DNA from: Gammaproteobacteria bacterium
Lineage (GTDB): Bacteria > Pseudomonadota > Gammaproteobacteria > Pseudomonadales > Azotimanducaceae
Reading direction: 5' to 3'
Length of the DNA stretch: 64,000 nt
Assembly: GCA_009841615.1 (NCBI GenBank)
Contig: VXLL01000018.1
Coordinates: 124,001-188,000, forward strand
The notes under the pieces were generated by a model. The model saw only the letters and a program-made list of their open reading frames with translations. It was not told the DNA's origin and made no database searches. Positions 16,448-25,514 of the stretch are shown here, one piece after another. A program made the position numbers and the translations under genes. Position 1 is the stretch's first letter. The number at the start of each line of letters is the position of its first letter.

Positions 16448-18166
16448 ATGAAACTCTCAGTCATCATTAGCCGTTTCCTTAGTAAGAAGACTCTTGGACT
16501 CGGTTCGCTCTTGTTGTTGCTGTTCTTCCACGTGTGCTGTATCAGCGCCAATGAAGTCCAAGCCAAGAAGGGTGTGGTATCAACTCGCTCCGAATTAGCG
16601 TCACGAGCTGGAGTCGATGCGATGCAACAAGGTGGTAATGCAATCGACGCGATTGTTGCTTCAGCTTTTGCGCTAGCAGTTACATATCCATCGGCTGGAA
16701 ATTTAGGTGGTGGTGGTTTTATAGTTTTCCGACAGCATGATGGTTCTACTTGGGCGATAGACTTTCGAGAAATCGCGCCCGCAGCTTCAACCCGAGACAT
16801 GTTCTTAGATGAGGATGGAAACTACGATCCCGATGTCGCTCTTCGAAGTCGCATGGCGAGTGGCGTGCCCGGTTCAGTTGCTGGTCTATTACTCGCACAC
16901 GAGCGATTCGGAAAGCTCTCGCGGCAAGAAGTTCTCGCCGAAGCCATTCGACTTGCAGAAGAAGGGTTTGAACTTCCAGACGACATTGCGCGACAGATTG
17001 CGGGACGTAAGGAAGTTTGGCTACGTTCTAATGGATCTCGTAATAAGTTTTTGGATGCGGACGGTGAGGTATTAGAGGCTGGTTCACTCTTTGTCCAAAA
17101 AGACCTGGCTGCAACCTTGCTGCGTATTTCCGAAGAAGGCCGTGATGGGTTTTATAAAGGAAAAACAGCAGAACTCATCGTCGCGGAAATGGCTCGTGGT
17201 AATGGTCTAATTTCTCTTGAAGATCTCAAAGACTATACACCGAAGTGGCGGGACCCAATAATTGGGACATACCGCGGGCACTCGGTAATCTCAATGCCGC
17301 CACCTTCATCCGGCGGGATCATCCTCATTCAAATGCTCAACATGCTAGAGCCGCACGATTTGAAAGCAAGTGGATTCGGTACCTCATCAACTCTACATCT
17401 TATGGCTGAAGTGGAACGTCGAGCGTACTCGGACCGAGCAGAGTATCTCGGCGACACGGACTTCTTCCCGGTTCCAATCGAGACTCTGATGAGTAAGAAA
17501 TACGCTTTGTCTAGATTTGAGGAATTCGACAAAGACAGCGCAACGCCTTCCGAGAAAGTCACCGCTGGTCAGATTCCTTTAGAAAGCGAAGAAACTACAC
17601 ATCTTTCCGCCATTGACAGCGAGGGGAACGCTGTGGCACTGACGACGACTCTCAACTCAGGTTACGGCAACGGATACGTTGTCCAGGGAGCAGGATTCTT
17701 GTTGAATAACGAGATGGATGATTTTTCTGCAAAACCGGGAGTTCCAAATCAATTTGGCTTAGTAGGCGGTGAAGCCAATGCGATAGAACCTAAAAAACGA
17801 ATGTTGAGTTCGATGACGCCAACAATCCTCGTGCATACAGATGGCCGCATCCTAGTAACAGGATCTCCAGGCGGCTCCACCATTATCACAACAGTGCTTC
17901 AAATTATCGTGAATCTCGTTGACCATGAAATGTCTCTCGCCGACGCAGTTGGTAGTCCAAGATTCCACCATCAGTGGTTACCTGACCAGATTACCGTTGA
18001 ACGAGACAAATTCGACGAGGAGACTCTGGTCGAACTCACCAAACTTGGACACAAAATTGCAACTCGTGCCTCAATCGGTGATGCAAATTCTGCTTTAGCA
18101 ACAGAATCAAACGTGATCGGTGTTTCCGACCAGAGAAACAAGGGAGCAGCGGTTGGTTTAGACTAA
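16448..18166 (+). CDS. ggt: Gamma-glutamyltranspeptidase
   Basis: This is a 572-residue precursor of the Ntn-hydrolase family. A hydrophobic N-terminal segment at residues ~18-34 (LGSLLLLLFFHVC, then CISA) exports it to the periplasm. The large-subunit part contains NAIDAIVASAFAL and GNLGGGGF. Autocleavage is expected before Thr383 in the ETTH segment, where the freed Thr is the nucleophile, and the small subunit follows with TTTLNSGYG, SSMTPTI and the oxyanion-loop sequence GSPGGSTI. The enzyme cleaves glutathione and other gamma-glutamyl compounds, salvaging cysteine and glutamate. It is monocistronic, 52 bases after the preceding operon. Confidence 0.95.
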   Translation: MKLSVIISRFLSKKTLGLGSLLLLLFFHVCCISANEVQAKKGVVSTRSELASRAGVDAMQQGGNAIDAIVASAFALAVTYPSAGNLGGGGFIVFRQHDGSTWAIDFREIAPAASTRDMFLDEDGNYDPDVALRSRMASGVPGSVAGLLLAHERFGKLSRQEVLAEAIRLAEEGFELPDDIARQIAGRKEVWLRSNGSRNKFLDADGEVLEAGSLFVQKDLAATLLRISEEGRDGFYKGKTAELIVAEMARGNGLISLEDLKDYTPKWRDPIIGTYRGHSVISMPPPSSGGIILIQMLNMLEPHDLKASGFGTSSTLHLMAEVERRAYSDRAEYLGDTDFFPVPIETLMSKKYALSRFEEFDKDSATPSEKVTAGQIPLESEETTHLSAIDSEGNAVALTTTLNSGYGNGYVVQGAGFLLNNEMDDFSAKPGVPNQFGLVGGEANAIEPKKRMLSSMTPTILVHTDGRILVTGSPGGSTIITTVLQIIVNLVDHEMSLADAVGSPRFHHQWLPDQITVERDKFDEETLVELTKLGHKIATRASIGDANSALATESNVIGVSDQRNKGAAVGLD

Positions 18167-18314
18167 GCACCTCTCGACCGCGTAGTCGCTAGTCCCGTAA
18201 AAAAATTTGCCGTTACAGTAACTTGGTTGCGGATGCAACCCATTCTTAAAATGTGTTTGCGCATTGTGGGACGCTGAACGCTTTCGCTTCCTAATCCTTT
18301 GGATCAACTGTACT

Positions 18315-20996
18315 GTGTACCTAAATAGTTTCAATAGTCAACAAACTCTTCGTGTCAAAGACGAAGAGTACGCTTACCATGACCTTAATCGCGCTAGTGA
18401 CCATGGAGCTGGTGATATTTCACGACTTCCAGTTTCACTGAGGGTACTGTTAGAAAATCTTCTCCGCCACGAAGATAGTTCGACCGTCACTGCCGAAGAC
18501 ATCCAGCACTTAGCGAATTGGAATAAACAACATCCGAAAGATCGAGATATAGCTTACCGCCCCGCCCGCGTGCTAATGCAAGATTTCACTGGAGTCCCTG
18601 CAGTAGCAGACCTAGCCGCGATGAGAGATGCTGTCGTTCGCGCTGGCAAAGACCCGCAAATTATCAATCCACTCACACCCGTCGACCTTGTTATCGATCA
18701 TTCGGTGATGGTAGATCACTTTGGATCTGATGACGCATTCGAAGCGAATGTCGCTCTGGAAATATCGAGGAACTCGGAACGATATCGATTCTTGAAGTGG
18801 GGACAAAATGCATTTTCCAACTTTAGCGTGGTTCCTCCTGGAACCGGCATCTGTCACCAAGTAAATCTTGAGTACCTAGCTAGAGTGGTTTGGACAAGTG
18901 AGACTTCGAATGGGACGACTACTGCCTATCCCGATACATTAGTTGGAACTGATAGCCATACCACGATGATTAATGCGCTTGGAGTTCTTGGTTGGGGAGT
19001 CGGCGGCATCGAAGCTGAAGCCGCGATGTTAGGTCAACCAATATCCATGCTAATTCCGAAGGTTGTTGGCGTACACCTTACCGGTGCTCTGCGCGACGGA
19101 GTCACTGCGACCGACCTAGTGCTAGTAATCGTAGAACGGCTAAGGCAACACGGTGTGGTTGGTTGCTTTGTCGAGTTCTACGGCGGGGGATTAGAAACCT
19201 TGTCTTTAGCTGACCGTGCGACCATTGCTAACATGGCACCCGAATATGGAGCGACATGCGGGTTCTTTCCAATCGACTCGGAGACGCTAACATATTTACG
19301 CTTGAGTTCTCGACCAGAGAGTGTCATTGCGCTCGTCGAAGCGTACGCGAAACAACAAGGATTGTGGCGCGACGACGAAGTTCCGCCGCACTTCTCAGAA
19401 GTAATCGAACTAGATATTGCTACGATAGAACCATCCGTCGCTGGACCAAAACGACCACAAGATCGAGTACCACTTGATCGCATACGCTCCGCGTTTGAAC
19501 TTGCTGCATCCCAGTACGGCGTGGGCGAACAAGACCTTTCTCAGAGTACAGCGATCACAGGTGAAGACTACTCAATCTCCCACGGTGATGTCGTTATAGC
19601 TGCAATTACATCGTGTACTAATACCTCCAATCCAGCGGTCATGCTCGCAGCTGGGTTAATCGCGAAGAAAGCTCTTGAACGTGGTCTCTCGGTAAAACCG
19701 TGGGTGAAGACTTCACTAGCACCCGGATCAAAAGTAGTTTCGGAATATCTCGAACACACCAACTTGCAAGATGCTCTCAATGAAATCGGCTTTAATTTAG
19801 TGGGATATGGTTGTACGACGTGCATTGGGAATTCCGGTCCTCTTCCCGAACCGATTTCCACAGCGATTTCTGGAGGAAATCTCGTAGTCGCCGCGGTCCT
19901 ATCGGGTAACCGAAACTTTGAGGGTCGAATACATCAAGAAGTCAAGACGAACTGGCTCGCATCGCCGCCGTTAGTAGTAGCTTTTGCTCTCGCGGGTACA
20001 ACAAAAATCAACTTCAGTACGATGCCAATCGCACAGGACAGTAATGGCACAGATGTCTATCTCAGAGATTTGTGGCCAACGACTGCAGAGTTGCAGAGTC
20101 AGTTGCAGAAAGTGTCTGCTGAGATGTTCGCACGGCAGTATGCTGACGTATTCACTGGTCCGCCCGAGTGGCGTTCCATGGATGCTGCCCATACGGCAAC
20201 CTACGATTGGGCAGATTCGACATACGTTAAGCAGCCACCGTTCTTTTCATCAAATCAGAATTCGAAGGGCGCGGTCGAATTCGACAGTGCAAACATTCTG
20301 GCGTTGCTAGGTGACTCGGTGACCACTGATCACATCTCACCGGCTGGTGCAATCCAAGCGACGAGCCCTGCTGGAGAGTATCTACAGCAACACGATGTTG
20401 CAGTCAAGGACTTCAATTCGTATGGCTCGCGAAGAGGAAACCACGAAGTCATGATGCGTGGAACGTTTGCAAACATACGTATACGCAATGAAATGGTCCC
20501 AGGGACTGAAGGTGGGTATACGCTCCACATACCTTCATCTGAGCAAGTCTCAATTTATGAAGCGTCTCAAAGATACGCGAAGACTAAAACACCGCTTGTA
20601 GTGGTCGCTGGAAAAGAGTACGGTACCGGGTCGAGCCGAGATTGGGCTGCAAAAGGTACGAAACTAATCGGTATTGTTGCTGTCATAGCAGAGTCGTTCG
20701 AGCGCATCCATCGCTCCAATCTGGTAGGCATGGGTGTCCTTCCGCTGGAATTCCCTGCTGAAATTTCCAGAAAATCACTAAATCTCACGGGCAGAGAGCA
20801 GTTGAGTCTGCGGTGTCCCGATGGTACGGACTCGCTGAAACCTAAGCAAGATTTGTCTTTAACTATCGCATACGCAGACGGAAGTAGTCAGACAGTTGAA
20901 GTTCGTGCTCGCATTGACACTCCGAATGAAATCGAGTACTTCCGTGCAGGTGGCATTCTGCAATACGTCCTAGAAAATTTGCTCGACAACAGTTAA
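18315..20996 (+). CDS. acnA: Aconitate hydratase A
   Basis: This is a full-length AcnA/IRP-type aconitase of about 893 residues. It interconverts citrate and isocitrate in the tricarboxylic acid cycle and can bind mRNA when its cluster is lost. The 4Fe-4S ligands are in TSCTNTSNP and GYGCTTCIGNSG. Substrate-site segments DSHTTMINALG, GDSVTTDHISPAG and the swivel-domain GTGSSRDWAAKG are intact. No ATG lies at the expected N-terminus: GTG at 18315 gives a start aligned with other AcnA proteins, whereas TTG at 18264 would add 17 residues of unlikely sequence. The thrS start follows 30 bases after the stop. Confidence 0.95.
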   Translation: MYLNSFNSQQTLRVKDEEYAYHDLNRASDHGAGDISRLPVSLRVLLENLLRHEDSSTVTAEDIQHLANWNKQHPKDRDIAYRPARVLMQDFTGVPAVADLAAMRDAVVRAGKDPQIINPLTPVDLVIDHSVMVDHFGSDDAFEANVALEISRNSERYRFLKWGQNAFSNFSVVPPGTGICHQVNLEYLARVVWTSETSNGTTTAYPDTLVGTDSHTTMINALGVLGWGVGGIEAEAAMLGQPISMLIPKVVGVHLTGALRDGVTATDLVLVIVERLRQHGVVGCFVEFYGGGLETLSLADRATIANMAPEYGATCGFFPIDSETLTYLRLSSRPESVIALVEAYAKQQGLWRDDEVPPHFSEVIELDIATIEPSVAGPKRPQDRVPLDRIRSAFELAASQYGVGEQDLSQSTAITGEDYSISHGDVVIAAITSCTNTSNPAVMLAAGLIAKKALERGLSVKPWVKTSLAPGSKVVSEYLEHTNLQDALNEIGFNLVGYGCTTCIGNSGPLPEPISTAISGGNLVVAAVLSGNRNFEGRIHQEVKTNWLASPPLVVAFALAGTTKINFSTMPIAQDSNGTDVYLRDLWPTTAELQSQLQKVSAEMFARQYADVFTGPPEWRSMDAAHTATYDWADSTYVKQPPFFSSNQNSKGAVEFDSANILALLGDSVTTDHISPAGAIQATSPAGEYLQQHDVAVKDFNSYGSRRGNHEVMMRGTFANIRIRNEMVPGTEGGYTLHIPSSEQVSIYEASQRYAKTKTPLVVVAGKEYGTGSSRDWAAKGTKLIGIVAVIAESFERIHRSNLVGMGVLPLEFPAEISRKSLNLTGREQLSLRCPDGTDSLKPKQDLSLTIAYADGSSQTVEVRARIDTPNEIEYFRAGGILQYVLENLLDNS

Positions 20997-21026
20997 GCAG
21001 GTTCGTAAACCCTAGAGTTTCATAGC

Positions 21027-22871
21027 ATGTCCTTCGAACATCAAGGTGAGTTTCAATCTGACGACGAACAACTGTATCGCGTTCGTCATAGCCTAGCCCA
21101 TGTGCTCGCGCAAGCTGTACTTCAGCTACGACCGGGTTCCACGCTCGGATTCGGACCGCCGATCAAAGATGGGTTTTACTACGACTTCGCGCTGAGTGAG
21201 CCGATTACCGATGCTGACTTTCCAGAAATCGAAAGGCTCATGAAGAAAATCCTTAAAAGTGGGCAACGCTTTTATCAAGAAAACCTCCCCAAGAGCGATG
21301 CATTTGTACGACTGGCGGAGATGGGTGAGCCCTATAAACAGGAATATGCCGAAGAACTCTGCGACAAACACGACTTAGACTCGCTTTCCTTTTATCGAAA
21401 CGGTTCGTTTGTCGACATGTGCGAAGGGCCTCATGTTGATACCACCAAAGAAATCCCTCGAGACTCTTTTAAACTGAGAAGTGTTGCCGGTGCTTATTGG
21501 CGTGGGGATTCAGACAACCAAATGCTCACTCGAATATATGCGTGGGCATTTCTCAGCAAAGAAGAGCTAGACAGCTATGTTCAAGCTTATGAATTAGCCC
21601 AAGAACGAGATCATAAAAAACTCGGCAAACAACTTGGCATATACACAATCGACAACGACATTGGACGTGGGCTGCCCCTGTGGCTCCCCAATGGGACTAT
21701 CATTCGTGATGAATTAGAAAAACTAGCCTTTGAACTCGAATTTCAAGCTGGATATCAACGGGTTTCGACTCCACACATCGCAAAACAGGAACTGTTTTTT
21801 CAAACTGGACACTTGCCTTACTACGCCGAAGACATGTATCCTCCAATGGAACTTGTGGAGCAGACAGATCAAGGAGAGAAAGTGAAGGAAGCCTATGTAC
21901 TCAAACCGATGAACTGTCCTCATCATCACAAAATATTTGATGCCGAACCTCGTAGTTACCGAGAGCTACCACTCCGTCTCGCAGAGTACAGTCATGTTTA
22001 TAGATTTGAAGAGTCTGGAGCCGTCGGAGGACTAGTCCGAGTACGCGGTATGTGCATGAATGATGCCCACATTTATTGCACCGAAGAACAAATCAAGAGC
22101 GAGTTTCGAAACGTCATGGAACTCTACGCCGACGCATATAGGATTCTTGGGTTAGAGTCCTACTACCTACGGTTGTCTAAGTCGGATCCAGAGGACCCCA
22201 AACGAAAACAAAAGTATGTCGACAATCCGAGCGCTTGGATCAAATCTGAAGCGATCATAGAAGAATTATTGAACGAAATGGAAGTGGACTTTGTTATTGG
22301 TGTAGGTGAAGCCGCGTTTTATGGTCCAAAAATTGACGTTCAATTTCCGACTGTTACTGGAAGAGACGAGTCCGTTAGTACCGTTCAGCTAGATTTTGCG
22401 GTTCCTGCCCGTTTGGGCTTATCTTACGTCGGCAGCGACGGGCTCGACCACGTCCCTTATTGCATACATCGAGCACCACTGTCTACGCATGAACGCATAG
22501 TTGCCTATCTTATTGAACACTACGGTGGAGCTTTCCCCACTTGGCTATCGCCAGTTCAGGTGAAAGTAATCACCGTGTCAGATCAATTTCACGACTACGG
22601 TCGCAAAATCGTATCAGCTTTACGTGCACGATTCATTCGAGCTGAACTCGCAGAGGAATCCGACACGGTATCGAAAAAAGTTAGAGCTGCCACTGTGAAT
22701 AAGATCCCAAACCTTCTCATCGTCGGAAGTCAAGAAGAGCAAGATCGAACAGTAACACTTCGTCGGTACGGAATACGAGAGCAATTGACTTTACCGTTTG
22801 AACAGTTCCAAGATTCAATTCAACAAACAATTGACCAACGCGCTCCTGAATTCCGCGTGTTTGAGAAATAA
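21027..22871 (+). CDS. thrS: Threonyl-tRNA synthetase lacking the TGS domain
   Basis: This class II synthetase charges tRNA-Thr. The editing domain is present (HSLAHVLA, His21 and His25, and the Cys in VDMCEGPHV). The catalytic core has the zinc ligand Cys in KPMNCPHHH, motif 2 around RVRGMCMNDAH and motif 3 HRAPLSTHERI, and is followed by the anticodon-binding domain (WLSPVQVKV to the C-terminus). At 614 residues it is shorter than the E. coli enzyme, because the ~60-residue N-terminal TGS domain is missing; the 30 bases upstream cannot encode it. The usual infC-rpmI-rplT genes do not follow. Both facts suggest a non-standard thrS type, perhaps acquired. A decayed copy of its 3' end lies at 26990-27269. 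Confidence 0.95.
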   Translation: MSFEHQGEFQSDDEQLYRVRHSLAHVLAQAVLQLRPGSTLGFGPPIKDGFYYDFALSEPITDADFPEIERLMKKILKSGQRFYQENLPKSDAFVRLAEMGEPYKQEYAEELCDKHDLDSLSFYRNGSFVDMCEGPHVDTTKEIPRDSFKLRSVAGAYWRGDSDNQMLTRIYAWAFLSKEELDSYVQAYELAQERDHKKLGKQLGIYTIDNDIGRGLPLWLPNGTIIRDELEKLAFELEFQAGYQRVSTPHIAKQELFFQTGHLPYYAEDMYPPMELVEQTDQGEKVKEAYVLKPMNCPHHHKIFDAEPRSYRELPLRLAEYSHVYRFEESGAVGGLVRVRGMCMNDAHIYCTEEQIKSEFRNVMELYADAYRILGLESYYLRLSKSDPEDPKRKQKYVDNPSAWIKSEAIIEELLNEMEVDFVIGVGEAAFYGPKIDVQFPTVTGRDESVSTVQLDFAVPARLGLSYVGSDGLDHVPYCIHRAPLSTHERIVAYLIEHYGGAFPTWLSPVQVKVITVSDQFHDYGRKIVSALRARFIRAELAEESDTVSKKVRAATVNKIPNLLIVGSQEEQDRTVTLRRYGIREQLTLPFEQFQDSIQQTIDQRAPEFRVFEK

Positions 22872-23475
22872 CACTGCGTTTCTGAGCTAGAGTTTGTCAG
22901 CTTTGCTCTTGAGTGGAGACTTGCAGTCTCATGTCATTGGTGTTTCAATAATCACACGCTTTCCGATATTCCTTTACCTTCTGTACTCAAAAGCACTACA
23001 TGGATACTCGGCTTTTTCTCGGTCAAGTCCAAAACAATTGCGTCATCGATGTAGAATTGGGTGAATGAGGTGGTAGTCGTTGAAAATCTCTTACTTGTCC
23101 CGTGATACTATAGTCATATGTCAGACTGACAATCTCGATTCTGATTAAAGAAATTTTTCGAGACAAGGCGACGCGCCCCAACCATGCCCATGCTATTCAA
23201 AGGGCAAATGATGTCAGCGTACTTTCCTACCGTGGGAACACTTCGATTTCTTACAAGTTATTTAAGATAATTGAGACTTCACTCATGCCCGATCGAAATG
23301 CCCGCGGGAACCACAACGAAGTTTCAATTTTGAACTTGTTGAAGGAGTGCGAGAAAGAAAATGTGTCACTGCGAGGGAAATGAGAAAATAGTGATTGACT
23401 CTCGTCTTCATCGAAAGTTTAGCACTGTCTTCCCCAATGGAACACTGACAAGAACTACAAGACGTGAGTTTTGAA
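22872..23475. other. Gene-free stretch after thrS
   Basis: About 600 bases with stop codons in all frames and no recognisable gene or RNA. In most gammaproteobacteria infC, rpmI and rplT would sit here. A weak inverted repeat (TCTCGA with TCGAGA, 23133-23163) is the only structure I saw. The region should hold the promoter of the gene at 23476. Confidence 0.4.
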
Positions 23476-24936
23476 ATGCGTCAAAAAATAAACGAGAAGA
23501 AATCTGTGTCGTGGTGGGTTTGGATCGGTGGCATAGGAATCGTGCTTTTAGGCAGCGTTTTTTTGCTACTCCTGCGCGATAACAATAGTAACACACCCCC
23601 CGGTTTGAAAACTGATTTAACTCTACAGACTCCGGAACTAAGCGTTCCTGATATCTTAGTGTCGCCTAACACCCTTCAAGTTGCTGTGGAAACTGGTCCT
23701 ACGCTACCACCGTTGGAATTCCCTCCAGGTTCCGTGGAAGAGGCCTGTGGACTAAACGATTTTCCACCTTACCATTACCGAGAAGAAGATGGGAATCGCC
23801 CTGTTAATACTCCGTTCAACCGCGAGTGGAAATGGTTGATACCCATCAAGTCAAAAGACGATAGACATTCAGCGAATCCCCCCACGTATCCTAAGCGAGA
23901 TTGGATACCCTTTGAGTCTGAGGAATGCGTCGCCGCTTTGGAAAAACACATCAATGCCATCAACCCCTATCTGTGGGGTGCGAACAACGAAAACCACCTA
24001 TTTGCGCTTGTAGTGTTGGATGAGCCGATAACGTTCGGGCGTATCTTTGCGGATCCTACTGGGGATTTTCGCCGCGTGCAGGACGCGTTGTCTCGTTCTG
24101 AATGTTTGTTGCGGGGGGATGAAACAAACTGGGAGTTAAAAGATACCTGCCACGCAGAAGCATTTTTGAACTACGCTCTCGTCAATCGCTTTTGCTATGA
24201 ACCTTACTGGCCTGATGACACTCAGGTATTTGCTCTGCCAAGGGATGGGGTTGTCTTAAGAAATCGGACTTACTATTGGAAAGAAGACAACCCTACTACG
24301 GAGCAAGATCGGTTCATGTGGAAACAAGATTTAGAAGACGATTGGGTTCGTATGAAGTGTGAAGGATTAGACCCAAAACTGGAGTTTAATCCAGACCATT
24401 ATCCAACACTGGTGGCATTGTTAGAATCTACTGCAGACCCTACAAAGAAACGCTCAAAGAATGTGCGTGATCTTTTAATTGAACTGGGGGCACGATTGGG
24501 AGATGATGCGGCCGGGTTAACCCGGCGGTTTTATAGAGAATTCAGTCGCTCCTACAATGAGGAGGGATCCAAATACGGTCGGTTTTCTGATGTGGTGACA
24601 GGCCGTGGATGGTGGTTGTTTGCTTCAAAGAGAGAACCCAGTGCGGAAAACTACGTTGAAATCTTTAGCATGCTTGCACGAGTGGAGAGCGACAACGTCG
24701 ACCCTCGTGTCGAGATTCAAATAGATTGGCAGTATGTGGTGCGACATTTGTGCTCGCCTCCATACTACAAAATTCAACCTTTCACTGGACGCTCCCTACT
24801 CGTGGAAAATGACGAGCGTTTAAGTTGTAAGGAAATCGTCCACGATATCCGCCTGCAGGGGACAACCTCCCAGGCGTTGTTAAGCGCGTTGGAAAAGTTC
24901 GAGCAGGTTGCTTTGGAGCTGGAGGTTTTCGAATAA
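23476..24936 (+). CDS. Membrane-anchored protein of unknown family with eight conserved cysteines (copy A)
   Basis: I do not recognise this family. I chose the ATG at 23476, which has GTGAG seven bases upstream; GTG at 23464 is in frame. A single N-terminal transmembrane helix (VWIGGIGIVLLGSVFLLLL) preceded by Lys/Arg predicts a signal anchor with ~450 residues in the periplasm. It shares the segments EEACG, PPY, PYLWGA, ECLL, CHAEAFLNYALVNRFC, QDRFMWKQ, KCEGLD, ARLGDDAAGLT, CKEIV and the C-terminal KFEQVALELEVFE with the gene at 25515. Eight cysteines occur at matching places in both, suggesting structural disulfides. It is rich in Trp, Pro and acidic residues. No enzyme motif is visible. 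Confidence 0.75.
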   Translation: MRQKINEKKSVSWWVWIGGIGIVLLGSVFLLLLRDNNSNTPPGLKTDLTLQTPELSVPDILVSPNTLQVAVETGPTLPPLEFPPGSVEEACGLNDFPPYHYREEDGNRPVNTPFNREWKWLIPIKSKDDRHSANPPTYPKRDWIPFESEECVAALEKHINAINPYLWGANNENHLFALVVLDEPITFGRIFADPTGDFRRVQDALSRSECLLRGDETNWELKDTCHAEAFLNYALVNRFCYEPYWPDDTQVFALPRDGVVLRNRTYYWKEDNPTTEQDRFMWKQDLEDDWVRMKCEGLDPKLEFNPDHYPTLVALLESTADPTKKRSKNVRDLLIELGARLGDDAAGLTRRFYREFSRSYNEEGSKYGRFSDVVTGRGWWLFASKREPSAENYVEIFSMLARVESDNVDPRVEIQIDWQYVVRHLCSPPYYKIQPFTGRSLLVENDERLSCKEIVHDIRLQGTTSQALLSALEKFEQVALELEVFE

Positions 24937-25054
24937 GCGATCGGAACGATTTTGTGTAAGATGCCCCGCATAATCGTACGAGACTAGACAAACTTCCGTA
25001 AGGAGACCGATATAAAGAGTCGCAGTTTGGCTCGTATTTTGACATTCTGACGAC
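24895..25054 (+). repeat. Duplicated 3' unit, copy 1
   Basis: The last 42 bases of gene A and the following ~118 bases closely match 26832-26994, the end and 3' flank of gene B. Shared landmarks include GGTTTTCGAATAAGCGATCG, AATCGTACGAGAC, ACCGATATAAA and TTTTGACATTCTGACGAC. A short CC-GTAA-GG stem in copy 1 corresponds to CCC-TAA-GGG in copy 2. Similarity ends at ACGAC, after which the two sequences differ completely. Confidence 0.8.
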
Positions 25055-25071
25055 AGAGTCTGAAGCGGCGT

Positions 25072-25341
25072 TTATTCCACGTCTTCGGTCGTGCCGGTGA
25101 GTTGCTCGAAATTCCTCTTCAGTAGCGTTTTGACATCAGAACCCGGTGCTACCTCTTTCGATTCGAATCGGTGCTTAGTGCCAGTGATTTCAACGACCTC
25201 ATAGATATCCCAGCGAGTTTTCGATTCTTGGTTCCAGTTGGAAGTCTTGAATTGAATAGCGACAATATGACGAGGGTGCAGCAACGTATCATTGTGGACC
25301 GACTTCCAAAATTCTCCGCATTGCTCAAATAAGTAGTTCAA
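25072..25341 (-). CDS. Hypothetical 89-residue protein without an ATG start
   Basis: This ORF lies between the two cysteine-rich paralogues, on the opposite strand. It has a protein-like composition (TRWDIYEVVEITGTKHRFES, charged and Trp-containing) but no signal peptide or known domain. The only usual start in frame is TTG at 25341, and I see no good ribosome binding site. It could be a small soluble protein, the remnant of a longer gene, or chance. The stop at 25072 is 17 bases from the end of the repeat. Confidence 0.4.
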   Translation of the reverse strand: MNYLFEQCGEFWKSVHNDTLLHPRHIVAIQFKTSNWNQESKTRWDIYEVVEITGTKHRFESKEVAPGSDVKTLLKRNFEQLTGTTEDVE

Positions 25342-25514
25342 ATTTATTGTACTCTGTAGTGAAGTGCGGAATTTTAGTGCTAGTAAACTTCAAAATACTT
25401 CCTTTTAACACCTGTATTTATCAGAACACAAAATTTGTAAAAGCGGTTTGAACCATCCTGAGTTAGAGCTTTCGATGTTTCCGCTGAGATTGTTCGGACC
25501 CTCTAGAATTTAGA

